Below are positions 6,953 through 13,466 of a stretch of 14,158 nt of DNA, piece after piece. Origin of the DNA: Betaproteobacteria bacterium UBA5216 (GTDB lineage: Bacteria; Pseudomonadota; Gammaproteobacteria; Burkholderiales; SG8-41); assembly GCA_002412495.1 (NCBI GenBank), contig DHVE01000087.1:1-14158 (forward strand). The letters are read 5' to 3'. The notes under the pieces are model-generated. The model was given only the letters and a program-made list of their open reading frames with translations, had not been told where the DNA came from and searched no databases. Every line of letters begins with the position of its first letter. The first letter of the stretch is position 1. The position numbers and the translations under genes were made by a program.

Positions 6953-7753
6953 ATGCCCATCGCCAAACTCTCCGGCATCGACATTCATTACGACATCACG
7001 GATTACACCGATCCGTGGCGCACCAGCGAAACCGTCCTGCTGCATCACGGCTTTGGCCGCAATCTCAACTTCTGGCGCGAGTGGGTGCCGTTGCTGGCGC
7101 GGCACTACCGCGTGTTGCGTATGGATGCGCGCGGCTGTGGCGCGTCCGGCGTGCCGCCGCGCGGTGCGCCGTATACGCTGGATCTACTGGTGCGGGATGC
7201 GGTCGGTCTGCTGGATCATCTGGGCATTGAAAAAGTGCATTGGGGCGCGGAAGCCTCGGGCGGACACGTTGGGCTGGCGATGGCACTGGCGCACCCCCTG
7301 CGTATTGCATCGATCACCTTGTGCAACACGCCGTTTCAATTACCGAAATCGGCCAATGACAATTTTTCGGAAGCCGAGGTCGAACAATTCGGCCTGGGCC
7401 ATTGGGCGCGCAAGACGCTGGCGAATCGCATTGACATGGACAAGGTGTCTCGCGAATGGATGGAATGGTCAATCGCTGAGCACGACAAAACGACGCGTCA
7501 CATCGCGATCGCACAGCACGCGATGATCGCGGCGGGCAATCTGTTCCCGCGCTTGGCCGAAGTGCGCGTGCCGGTGCTGGTCATGGCGGGCAACAAAAGC
7601 AGCATCGCGCCGCAAGAGCAGATGATCCAAATGCGCAACGCCTTGCCGAACGCCAAGCTGGTGCTGTTCGAGGGCTACTCGCAGGGCATCGCGTTTTCGG
7701 CACCCGAACGCTGCGTGGGTGAAATGAAAACATTTCTGGATGGCTTGTTGTAA
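6953..7753 (+). CDS. Alpha/beta-hydrolase fold protein lacking the whole catalytic triad (pseudoenzyme candidate)
   Basis: The product is 266 aa from the ATG at 6953, matching where similarity to the paralogue at 9943-10794 begins; an upstream in-frame start at 6872 would run inside the Bug gene. The fold is well kept: LLHHGFGRNLNFW (oxyanion-loop HG), VLRMDARGCGASG, YTLDLLVRDAVGLLDHLGI and ITLCNTP, the style of 3-oxoadipate enol-lactonase relatives. At the nucleophile elbow the paralogue has GESSG (Ser113), whereas here it reads AEASG with Ala101 (GCC at 7253). The acid is Asn214 in AGNKSS (paralogue Asp232 in GGDRS). The base is Gln244 in GYSQG (paralogue His262 in GYGHG). The frame is intact, with no stops. 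It may be a non-hydrolytic binding or regulatory protein, or an enzyme using other residues. No strong ribosome binding site is seen, and the next gene starts four bases after the stop. Confidence 0.85.
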   Translation: MPIAKLSGIDIHYDITDYTDPWRTSETVLLHHGFGRNLNFWREWVPLLARHYRVLRMDARGCGASGVPPRGAPYTLDLLVRDAVGLLDHLGIEKVHWGAEASGGHVGLAMALAHPLRIASITLCNTPFQLPKSANDNFSEAEVEQFGLGHWARKTLANRIDMDKVSREWMEWSIAEHDKTTRHIAIAQHAMIAAGNLFPRLAEVRVPVLVMAGNKSSIAPQEQMIQMRNALPNAKLVLFEGYSQGIAFSAPERCVGEMKTFLDGLL

Positions 7754-7757
7754 TTAT

Positions 7758-8843
7758 ATGATTAATAAAGAAATTATTGTTGCGGAGAATGACCCGTTCC
7801 CGCGCCTGCTGCAAGCCTTTCTCGATCCGCAAGAAGATGCGGAGCGTACTGCGGCCATCGCCGATTTCGTGGCGCATGAAATTCCGGATTACCCGCGTTG
7901 GCTCGCGGATGCGCGAGCACGAGCGCCGGGACTGTATCCGGCGGAAGTGCGGCTGGTGTCATCACAGGAAGAATTGCGTGCCGCGCTGCCGGGCGCACGA
8001 GCGGTGGTGACGGAATCGCTGAATATCGGCGACGCGGAACTCGCACTGGCCGATCGGTTAAAAGTCGTGCAGAAGTACGGCACGGTGTTGCGCAACATCG
8101 ACATGCAAGCCTGCGCCGCTCGCGGCATCAAAGTGTTGACGCTGCGCCGCCGCGCCAACGTGGGATGCGCGGAATACGCGTTCGGGCTCATGCTGATGCT
8201 GGCGAAACGGCTGAACGAGACGCCCAATTTGCTCAGCATGGAACAACTCACCGCGGCCGGCTTCACGCCGAAGCACTTTGATCGCCGCTACACATCGAAT
8301 TCCAATTGGGTGCGTGTCGGCGGCATGCGCAATGTGTGCGGCGCGACACTGGGCATCATCGGCCTCGGTGAAATCGGGCGTGAGCTGGCGACACGCGCGC
8401 ACGCGTTCGGCATGAACATCGTTTATTACCAGCGCACGCGCTTGCCGGCGGCGGACGAACGCGAATGGCATGCGCAATACCGCACACTCGATGCCTTGCT
8501 GGCCGAGAGTGACTGGGTATGTCCCACGGTGCCGCTGACACCCGCGACACGTCATCTCATCGGCCGTGACCAGCTCGCGCGCATGAAGCGCGGGGCGGGG
8601 CTGGTGAACATTTCACGCGCCGATATCGTGGAGCGGCACGCGCTGCACGACGCGCTGGCGGGCGGCCATCTCGGCGGGTTGGGCCTGGATACGTTTTATG
8701 AAGAGCCGGGGAGCGCCGATGATCCGTTGCTCAAATTCAGGAATGTCGTTATCACGCAGCGCATCGCCGCGCAGCCGCGGCTGAATGCGTTTGGTGATCT
8801 GGCGCAGTTGATGGCGCAGTTGGCCGCCGCGCTTTCCGGATAA
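7758..8843 (+). CDS. D-isomer-specific 2-hydroxyacid dehydrogenase-like protein with altered catalytic His
   Basis: The product is 361 aa from the ATG at 7758; an in-frame ATG at 7740 overlapping the hydrolase gene is the alternative, and neither has a good ribosome binding site. The family's two-domain layout is clear: a catalytic domain with VVTESLNIGDAEL, LKVVQKYGTVLRNID and the ANVGCAEYAFGLMLML helix; a nucleotide domain with LGIIGLGEIGRELA (GxGxxG at 202-207), then YYQRT after the second strand with no acidic residue, which leans towards NADP; and MKRGAGLVNISRADIV with the catalytic Arg287, and LDTFYEEP with Glu316. The last catalytic position, normally His in TPHIGG, is Arg335 (CGC at 8760) in ITQRIAAQP. 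Without that acid/base the usual 2-ketoacid reduction would be impaired. It is the last gene of the NIPSNAP-Bug-hydrolase unit and convergent with the next Bug gene, with 10 bases between stops. Confidence 0.88.
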   Translation: MINKEIIVAENDPFPRLLQAFLDPQEDAERTAAIADFVAHEIPDYPRWLADARARAPGLYPAEVRLVSSQEELRAALPGARAVVTESLNIGDAELALADRLKVVQKYGTVLRNIDMQACAARGIKVLTLRRRANVGCAEYAFGLMLMLAKRLNETPNLLSMEQLTAAGFTPKHFDRRYTSNSNWVRVGGMRNVCGATLGIIGLGEIGRELATRAHAFGMNIVYYQRTRLPAADEREWHAQYRTLDALLAESDWVCPTVPLTPATRHLIGRDQLARMKRGAGLVNISRADIVERHALHDALAGGHLGGLGLDTFYEEPGSADDPLLKFRNVVITQRIAAQPRLNAFGDLAQLMAQLAAALSG

Positions 8844-8853
8844 ATCGGATAGA

Positions 8854-9837
8854 TCATTCCATTCTGATGCCAGCGGATTTGACCAGCTTTGTCCACTTGT
8901 CAATTTCGGCGCGCAATTGCGCTGCGAACACATCGGGCGTGGTGGCGATGGCTTCCGCGCCGCCTTCCGCCAGATGCGCAATGACATCGGGCCGGCGAAC
9001 GATTTTGGCGACCTCGCCGTTCAACTGATTGACGATTACGCGTGGCGTGGTGGCCGGCGCGCACAGGCCGTGCCAGCCTTCGAATTCATAGCCGCGTAAA
9101 CCGGATTCGCTAAGCGTCGGTAATTCGGGCAGCAGCGTGGAACGCTTCGCATTGGTGACCGCCAGTGCGCGCAAGCGGCCGGACTTGATGTGCGGCAAGG
9201 TGGCGGGCGCGCTGATGAAGGTGAGTTGCACCTGGCCGCTGATGAGATCCACCGCCGCCGGACCGCCGCCTTTGTACGGGATGTGCGCGATATCGACGCC
9301 CGCCGCACTTTTGAATAATTCGCCGGCCAGATGCGCGGAACTGCCGACGCCCGTAGAGGCATATTTCAATTTCCCCGGTTGCGCGAGAGCGAGCGCGATC
9401 AACTCCTTGACCGTGTTCGCCGGCAGTTTGGGGTTGACCACAAGAATGCTGGTAATGATGGCTACTTTCGTTATCGGCGCAAAGTCGCGCAAGAAGTTTC
9501 GGCCGGGCCCGCTGGAAACGGCAGCCGTGATGGCATTGCTGGCGGAGCACATCAGCAAGGTATGGCCGTCCGGCGTGGCCTTGGCAACCAGCTCACTGGC
9601 CAACAGGCCGCTTGCCCCGCCGCGATTATCGATCACCACCGGCTGACGCAGTGATTCCGATAGCCGGACACCCACGGCACGCGCCGTGATATCGACTGGC
9701 CCGCCCGCGACAAAGCCGACGATCAGCCGTATCGGTTTGTCTGGATACCCGTTGGCTCTCGCTGACGCGACAATCAGCAGTGCGGCCGCATAACCCAGAC
9801 ATCGGGTAAGGGTGGTAAAGCGTTTTGCTTGAATCAC
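8854..9837 (-). CDS. Bug/TctC-family periplasmic solute-binding protein 2
   Basis: The product is 327 aa. The start is a GTG at 9837; an in-frame stop lies a few codons upstream and there is no closer ATG before the signal peptide, so GTG is the best choice although no Shine-Dalgarno is visible. The signal peptide, with Lys5 and Arg6 and hydrophobic LGYAALLIVASARA, is cleaved near ARA-NG. Mature landmarks: YPDKPIRLIVGFVAGGPVDI with GGxxD, VVIDNRGGASG, TPDGHTLLM, LRDFAPITKV, PGKLKYASTGVGSSAHL, IPYKGGGPAAVDL, LPELPTLSES and LCAPATTP. It is a single gene on the minus strand, flanked by a convergent dehydrogenase and a divergent hydrolase-Bug unit. The ligand is unknown, probably a carboxylate as in characterised family members. 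Confidence 0.95.
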   Translation of the reverse strand: MIQAKRFTTLTRCLGYAAALLIVASARANGYPDKPIRLIVGFVAGGPVDITARAVGVRLSESLRQPVVIDNRGGASGLLASELVAKATPDGHTLLMCSASNAITAAVSSGPGRNFLRDFAPITKVAIITSILVVNPKLPANTVKELIALALAQPGKLKYASTGVGSSAHLAGELFKSAAGVDIAHIPYKGGGPAAVDLISGQVQLTFISAPATLPHIKSGRLRALAVTNAKRSTLLPELPTLSESGLRGYEFEGWHGLCAPATTPRVIVNQLNGEVAKIVRRPDVIAHLAEGGAEAIATTPDVFAAQLRAEIDKWTKLVKSAGIRME

Positions 9838-9942
9838 TTGAATGAAAGCGTTAGGTTAAGTGAATTCCATTATGCCCCATCGGCTACCTCGCCGGCACTA
9901 TGGCAGAATACATTCACTTCAAGGGCGGCGAGGAATTTGAGA
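9838..9942. promoter_or_regulatory. Divergent gap between Bug 2 and the second hydrolase
   Basis: About 105 bases separate the two divergent starts. CATAAT (minus strand, 9874-9869) resembles a -10 box for Bug 2, but no matching -35 is seen. On the plus strand AGGAA (9931-9935) is a good ribosome binding site for the ATG at 9943. No clear operator is visible. Confidence 0.35.
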
Positions 9943-10794
9943 ATGACAAGGGCGACGATAGCGACGCACCGCTACAGCGTAATCAAGGTGGGTGATCTCG
10001 ACATTCACTATGAACTTGCGGACTACACGCAACCCTGGCGCACGGATCCACTGCCCACGTTTTTGCTGTACCACGGTTACGCGCGCAATATGCTGTTCTG
10101 GCAATCGTGGGTGCCGCTGCTGGCCGGCGATTATCGCGTGCTGCGGTTTGATACGCGCGGCTGCGGCGAGACCACCAAGCCGGCCGGCGGCAGTGTTTAC
10201 ACCTTTGATCAACTGGCGGGTGATGCAATGGGGTTGATGGATGCGCTCGGCATTGAGCGCGTGCATTGGGTCGGCGAGTCATCCGGTGGCATTGTCGGCA
10301 TGACGGCTGCACTTAACCATGCAGACCGGCTGCAATCATTGACCTTGTGCGATACACCGGTTAAACGGGCGCCGGAGATTGCTTCGACCTACACGCTGGG
10401 CGAGAGCACGCGTGCCGCCGCGTTCGCCAAGTACGGCCTTGGCGGTTGGTGCCGCAAAACACTGTCGTACCGCATCGATATGTCGAAGGCGTCGCCGGAG
10501 TTGTGTGAGTGGTATATCGCGCAAATGGACAAAACGCCAATTCATGTGGCGAATGGCATCGACAAGATGGTGGCGGAAGGCGATCTGTGGCCGCGCTTAC
10601 CTGATATCCGCACGCCGACGCTGATCCTCGGCGGTGATCGCAGTATTATCGCGAACGAATCGCACCGCGGCGCCATGCGCGAGCGCATGCCGCGGGCAAA
10701 GATCGTGGCTTTCGAGGGGTATGGTCATGGCGTCAACTTGCTTGCGCCGGAGCGGTGCGTGGCTGAAATTCGGGCGTTCGTTCGCGACCTATGA
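9943..10794 (+). CDS. Alpha/beta hydrolase with intact catalytic triad
   Basis: The product is 283 aa from the ATG at 9943, chosen because AGGAA lies seven bases upstream; an in-frame ATG at 9829 would overlap the divergent Bug gene and has no family similarity. Motifs: LLYHGYARNMLFW with the HG oxyanion turn, VLRFDTRGCGETTKP, nucleophile elbow VGESSGG with Ser113, acid Asp232 in LGGDRSI, and His262 in EGYGHGVN. The overall pattern is close to 3-oxoadipate enol-lactonase and related ester, lactone or C-C hydrolases of aromatic degradation. It is clearly a paralogue of 6953-7753: DYT.PWRT, FW..WVPLLA.YRVLR.D.RGCG and APERCV.E match. A Bug gene follows after 43 bases, so hydrolase and binding protein again form a pair, in reversed order from the first pair. 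The reaction type is secure; the substrate is unknown. Confidence 0.92.
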   Translation: MTRATIATHRYSVIKVGDLDIHYELADYTQPWRTDPLPTFLLYHGYARNMLFWQSWVPLLAGDYRVLRFDTRGCGETTKPAGGSVYTFDQLAGDAMGLMDALGIERVHWVGESSGGIVGMTAALNHADRLQSLTLCDTPVKRAPEIASTYTLGESTRAAAFAKYGLGGWCRKTLSYRIDMSKASPELCEWYIAQMDKTPIHVANGIDKMVAEGDLWPRLPDIRTPTLILGGDRSIIANESHRGAMRERMPRAKIVAFEGYGHGVNLLAPERCVAEIRAFVRDL

Positions 10795-10837
10795 TGTTGG
10801 CGATGTGCCGCTATCCGCGCTGTTCAAGGAGATTTCG

Positions 10838-11824
10838 ATGCGTCGATTTGCGACTGTAGCCATGGCAACCCGTTCGACGGCATTGGTGTTGGCGTTATGC
10901 TGCATGGTCACGAATGCGCCGGCGCAAACCTATCCTACGCGCCCCATGCGCCTGATCGTGGCGGTTCAGCCCGGCGGTAACCTCGATCTGATCGGCCGCG
11001 CGGTGGCCGACAAGGTGAGTGAAGGTGTTGGGCAGCGCATGATCGTCGAGAACCGCCCCGGCGCGAACAGCACCATCGGTTTCGGCGTGGCGGCGCGCGC
11101 GGCGCCGGACGGCTACACCTTCATCATGGTGGCGCAAAGCGCATTGGTTGCGCCCAAGATGATGCGTAACCCACCGTACGATCCGGTGCGCGATTTTGCG
11201 GGGGTGAGTCTGATCGCGACTTTGCATCAATTGCTGGTCGTACACCCCTCCTTGCCGGTGAGAAGCGTGAAGGCGTTGATTGCGTTCGCAAAAGCCCACC
11301 CAGGAGAACTCAACTGCGGATCATCGGGGAACGGCTCCGGGTCGCATCTGGCGCTGGAACTCTTTAATCGCATGGCGAGTGTGCGCATCGTGCGTATTCC
11401 CTACAACGGTGACGGCGCGGCCTATCTGGATTTGCTGGGCGGGCAGGTTCCCCTGAAGTTCGACAACATGAGCACGTCCCTGCAACACGTGCGCGGCCGC
11501 AAGTTGCGCGCGCTCGGTGTCACGGCGCCGGTGCGAACACCGCTGTTGCCCGACGTGCCGGCCATCGGTGAAACGTTGCCGGGATTTCAGGCGAGCATTT
11601 TCAACGGCATGCTCGCACCGGCCGGCACGCCAAACGACATGCTGGCCCGCATTCATGCGGAAATCGTCAAGTTTGCGCAGTCGCCGGAGACACGTAAACG
11701 CTATGCGGGACAGGGCGTCGAACTGCAATCCAGCGCGTCTCCGGCGCAGTTCTCGGAGTTCATTAAAAGCGAGTACGTCCGCTGGGGAAAAGTGATTGAC
11801 GATATCGGCATCAAGCCGGAATGA
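10838..11824 (+). CDS. Bug/TctC-family periplasmic solute-binding protein 3
   Basis: The product is 328 aa from the ATG at 10838, which has a textbook AAGGAG (10826-10831) six bases upstream; the frame stays open upstream into the hydrolase gene, but that part is not family-like. The signal peptide begins MRRFATVAMATRS, continues ALVLALCCMVTNAPAQ, and cleaves near PAQ-TY. Mature landmarks: YPTRPMRLIVAVQPGGNLDL with GGxxD, MIVENRPGANS, APDGYTFIM, YDPVRDFAGV, PGELNCGSSGNGSGSHL, IPYNGDGAAYLDLL, LPDVPAIGET and LAPAGTPNDM. The gap of 43 bases after the hydrolase stop suggests co-transcription. Compared with Bug 1, the NPP-YDPVRDF region and GSSGNGSGSHL are similar, so it could bind a related ligand. 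Confidence 0.95.
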   Translation: MRRFATVAMATRSTALVLALCCMVTNAPAQTYPTRPMRLIVAVQPGGNLDLIGRAVADKVSEGVGQRMIVENRPGANSTIGFGVAARAAPDGYTFIMVAQSALVAPKMMRNPPYDPVRDFAGVSLIATLHQLLVVHPSLPVRSVKALIAFAKAHPGELNCGSSGNGSGSHLALELFNRMASVRIVRIPYNGDGAAYLDLLGGQVPLKFDNMSTSLQHVRGRKLRALGVTAPVRTPLLPDVPAIGETLPGFQASIFNGMLAPAGTPNDMLARIHAEIVKFAQSPETRKRYAGQGVELQSSASPAQFSEFIKSEYVRWGKVIDDIGIKPE

Positions 11825-11901
11825 ACGCGCAATCCACACTATCGTGGTAAAACAGGGTTCGACGGCTCGCCGAACAGTGGTTATAGTGAATTGAATATCG
11901 G

Positions 11902-12549
11902 CTAACTGGCAAGCGCGACCTTCGGTTGCACGCCCTGTTTTTCCATCACCGATTGCAGCACCTCGTAGTAATGCCAGCCGTTGATGCGCGTACGGCCCAA
12001 AAATATTGTTGGCGTGCTGGTGATGCCGATACGATGCGCCTGTTTCACCGCATCCAGCGCGCGTTCGGCATAGGTACGTTGTTCGAGGCAGGCTTGCAAC
12101 TCGTCCACGTCCAGACCCACGCGCTCGGCGGCTTTTAGCAGCGTATCGATTTGCCCGATGTCTCCGCCTTCGGTCCACATCACATCGTACACGGCGGTTT
12201 TGTACGCGAAGTCGAGTTCGTAATCACTGGCGTATTCCAGCGCTTCGAAGGCGCGAAAGCTGTACTGCCGGTTTTCCGGGAAACGCATGCGCGCGTATTG
12301 ATCGGGTGCCATTTCTTTCATCCAGGCATCGCGCCGTTCGGCGCGCGCCTTGGCATCCGCGGTTTGTTCGCGTGGGCAGCCCTCGGGAGGTGTATCGGGA
12401 TGCAGCCAGTGCGGCCGCCACAGCGGCTGCACGTCGTATTCGCGCGCGAGGCGGTCGATCTGTTCCACCGCGAGAAAGCTGTACGGACACACAAAATCCG
12501 CAAACACGGCGACGCGAAATTTTTCGGTTGGTTGCTGGGTTTCTGTCAT
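11902..12549 (-). CDS. DsbA-family / 2-hydroxychromene-2-carboxylate isomerase-like protein with CPYS motif
   Basis: The product is 215 aa with no signal peptide, so it is cytoplasmic. The start is fixed by AGGAGG (12560-12555) five bases before the ATG. It has a thioredoxin-fold first strand, VAVFADFVCPYSFLAVEQ, an inserted helical domain (about 55-150), and a C-terminal return to the fold with ITSTPTIFLG, the cis-proline TPT loop. The active-site tetrad at about residues 21-24 is CPYS: FrnE-like DsbA proteins have CPWC, while HCCA isomerases and kappa glutathione transferases have SPYS/SPFS. This protein therefore has only one of the two disulfide cysteines. It might be a glutathione-dependent isomerase or transferase rather than an oxidase. 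It lies 28 bases after the bicupin-like gene in the same direction and is convergent with Bug 3. Confidence 0.87.
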   Translation of the reverse strand: MTETQQPTEKFRVAVFADFVCPYSFLAVEQIDRLAREYDVQPLWRPHWLHPDTPPEGCPREQTADAKARAERRDAWMKEMAPDQYARMRFPENRQYSFRAFEALEYASDYELDFAYKTAVYDVMWTEGGDIGQIDTLLKAAERVGLDVDELQACLEQRTYAERALDAVKQAHRIGITSTPTIFLGRTRINGWHYYEVLQSVMEKQGVQPKVALAS

Positions 12550-12577
12550 CAGTGCCTCCTGTCGCTGGTTACGCTGG

Positions 12578-13348
12578 TTAGATCGCCCGAGCCATCATTT
12601 CTGCCGCTTCTGCAGCCAAGTTCCCGCTAATTATGCCGCCTTCGAGGGCATCCTTGTCAAATGTCAGAAAAGCCACGCTCGCCCCGGCGTCACCGGTGAG
12701 CAAGGGTTCGACGGGTTGATCGCCGCGCACATAACGAAAACCCGGCGCACCGATTTCCTGGCCTTCCACGATTACCGTGCCTTCGAGCACGACTTCGTAG
12801 CGGCCAAATTCCGGCGTGGGCATGGACAAGGCTGCATGGGCAGGTGTACGGGCCACCACGGCGGCCGGGCCGAAGCCAGGTTGAATCAGAAATTTATAGG
12901 TGCCGTCCTCGATACCCGGCAAGGGTTCCCATGGCGAATCCGAGGCCAGCGCGGCGTATAACCGCCCCTGCAAATTGATCTGGCGCCGCGCATCGAGATT
13001 CGCCATGGAAATGATGCCGCCCGCGCGCGGATGCAACACCAGCATGTCGTGGTTTTTCGATACGGCGAACGGGCCGTACGGCATGTTGTGATCGGTGTAA
13101 TGAATCGCCAGCGATTCCAGATGCTTGACGCCGCGCGGAAAATCCATCGCGCCAGAGAGCAGCAACTGAAACTGCGAGGTTAGATGCATGTGCGCATACA
13201 CCGAGGGACAATCGTCAAAGCGAAAGCGCAGGGCTTCCGGACCGCCGTCCTCACCCGACAGCAACACCTGGCAGGCAAACGTCACGCCCTCGGAGACGCT
13301 GCGTTTCCAGGGGGCGTTGGCTGAATCGACAATATAACTGCGCTGCAT
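12578..13348 (-). CDS. Bicupin-like protein B
   Basis: The product is 256 aa from the ATG at 13348. Longer in-frame starts (13468, 13513) lie upstream of a good promoter at 13421-13393 and lack family similarity, so 13348 is preferred although its ribosome binding site is weak. The cupin motif is HMHLTSQFQLL at about 54-64, again HxHxxxQ, followed by the same spacing to YTDHNMPYGPFAV as in bicupin-like protein A (YKDRHTAYGPVVA). Then come a strand-rich middle with LARxAG-like features, a SPWEPL segment, and a second half MPTPEFGRYEVVLEGTVIVE with no metal histidines. It heads a two-gene unit with the CPYS protein. It is probably a metal-binding small-molecule enzyme or sensor; the reaction is not deducible. 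Confidence 0.72.
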   Translation of the reverse strand: MQRSYIVDSANAPWKRSVSEGVTFACQVLLSGEDGGPEALRFRFDDCPSVYAHMHLTSQFQLLLSGAMDFPRGVKHLESLAIHYTDHNMPYGPFAVSKNHDMLVLHPRAGGIISMANLDARRQINLQGRLYAALASDSPWEPLPGIEDGTYKFLIQPGFGPAAVVARTPAHAALSMPTPEFGRYEVVLEGTVIVEGQEIGAPGFRYVRGDQPVEPLLTGDAGASVAFLTFDKDALEGGIISGNLAAEAAEMMARAI

Positions 13349-13392
13349 GCGTGTGGCCGGGGCAAAGTGACAAAGGTGCAAAGCGAGACGCC

Positions 13393-13421
13393 ATTGTAGG
13401 CAAGCGGCGCGCGAGTTGCAA
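13393..13421 (-). promoter_or_regulatory. Sigma-70-type promoter for bicupin B / CPYS unit
   Basis: On the minus strand TTGCAA (13421-13416, -35) and TACAAT (13398-13393, -10) are separated by exactly 17 bases. The -10 matches consensus at five of six positions and the -35 at four of six. Transcription would start near 13386 and give a leader of about 38 bases to the ATG at 13348. This is the best promoter visible in the window. Confidence 0.6.
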
Positions 13422-13441
13422 AAGCGTGCAATATTCGCAAC
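13415..13441. repeat. Imperfect inverted repeat overlapping the -35 box (candidate operator)
   Basis: GTTGC at 13415-13419 and GCAAC at 13437-13441 are outer arms around a 17-base centre that itself contains TGCAATATTCGCA (13428-13440), near-symmetric about AATATT. It overlaps the -35 hexamer of the minus-strand promoter and lies about 25 bases before the divergent Bug 4 start. A repressor bound here could govern both directions. Confidence 0.35.
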
Positions 13442-13466
13442 ACTGACGGACAAGGGGGAATCAGCC

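Noticed and set aside
6953..7753. Interpretation of the triad-less hydrolase as an ordinary pseudogene
   Set aside because: The frame is full length without stops or frameshifts and motifs away from the triad are well preserved; a pseudoenzyme is a better fit, though recent inactivation cannot be excluded.
9829..9942. In-frame 5' extension of the intact hydrolase (ATG at 9829)
   Set aside because: It overlaps the divergent Bug gene, has no family similarity, and the ATG at 9943 has a good ribosome binding site.
10634..10837. In-frame 5' extension of Bug 3 lying inside the hydrolase gene
   Set aside because: The signal peptide and AAGGAG site place the start at 10838.
11834..11875. Possible bidirectional terminator between Bug 3 and the CPYS gene (CCAC...GTGG and GTTCG...CGAAC)
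   Set aside because: Stems are only four to five base pairs and no T-run follows on either strand.
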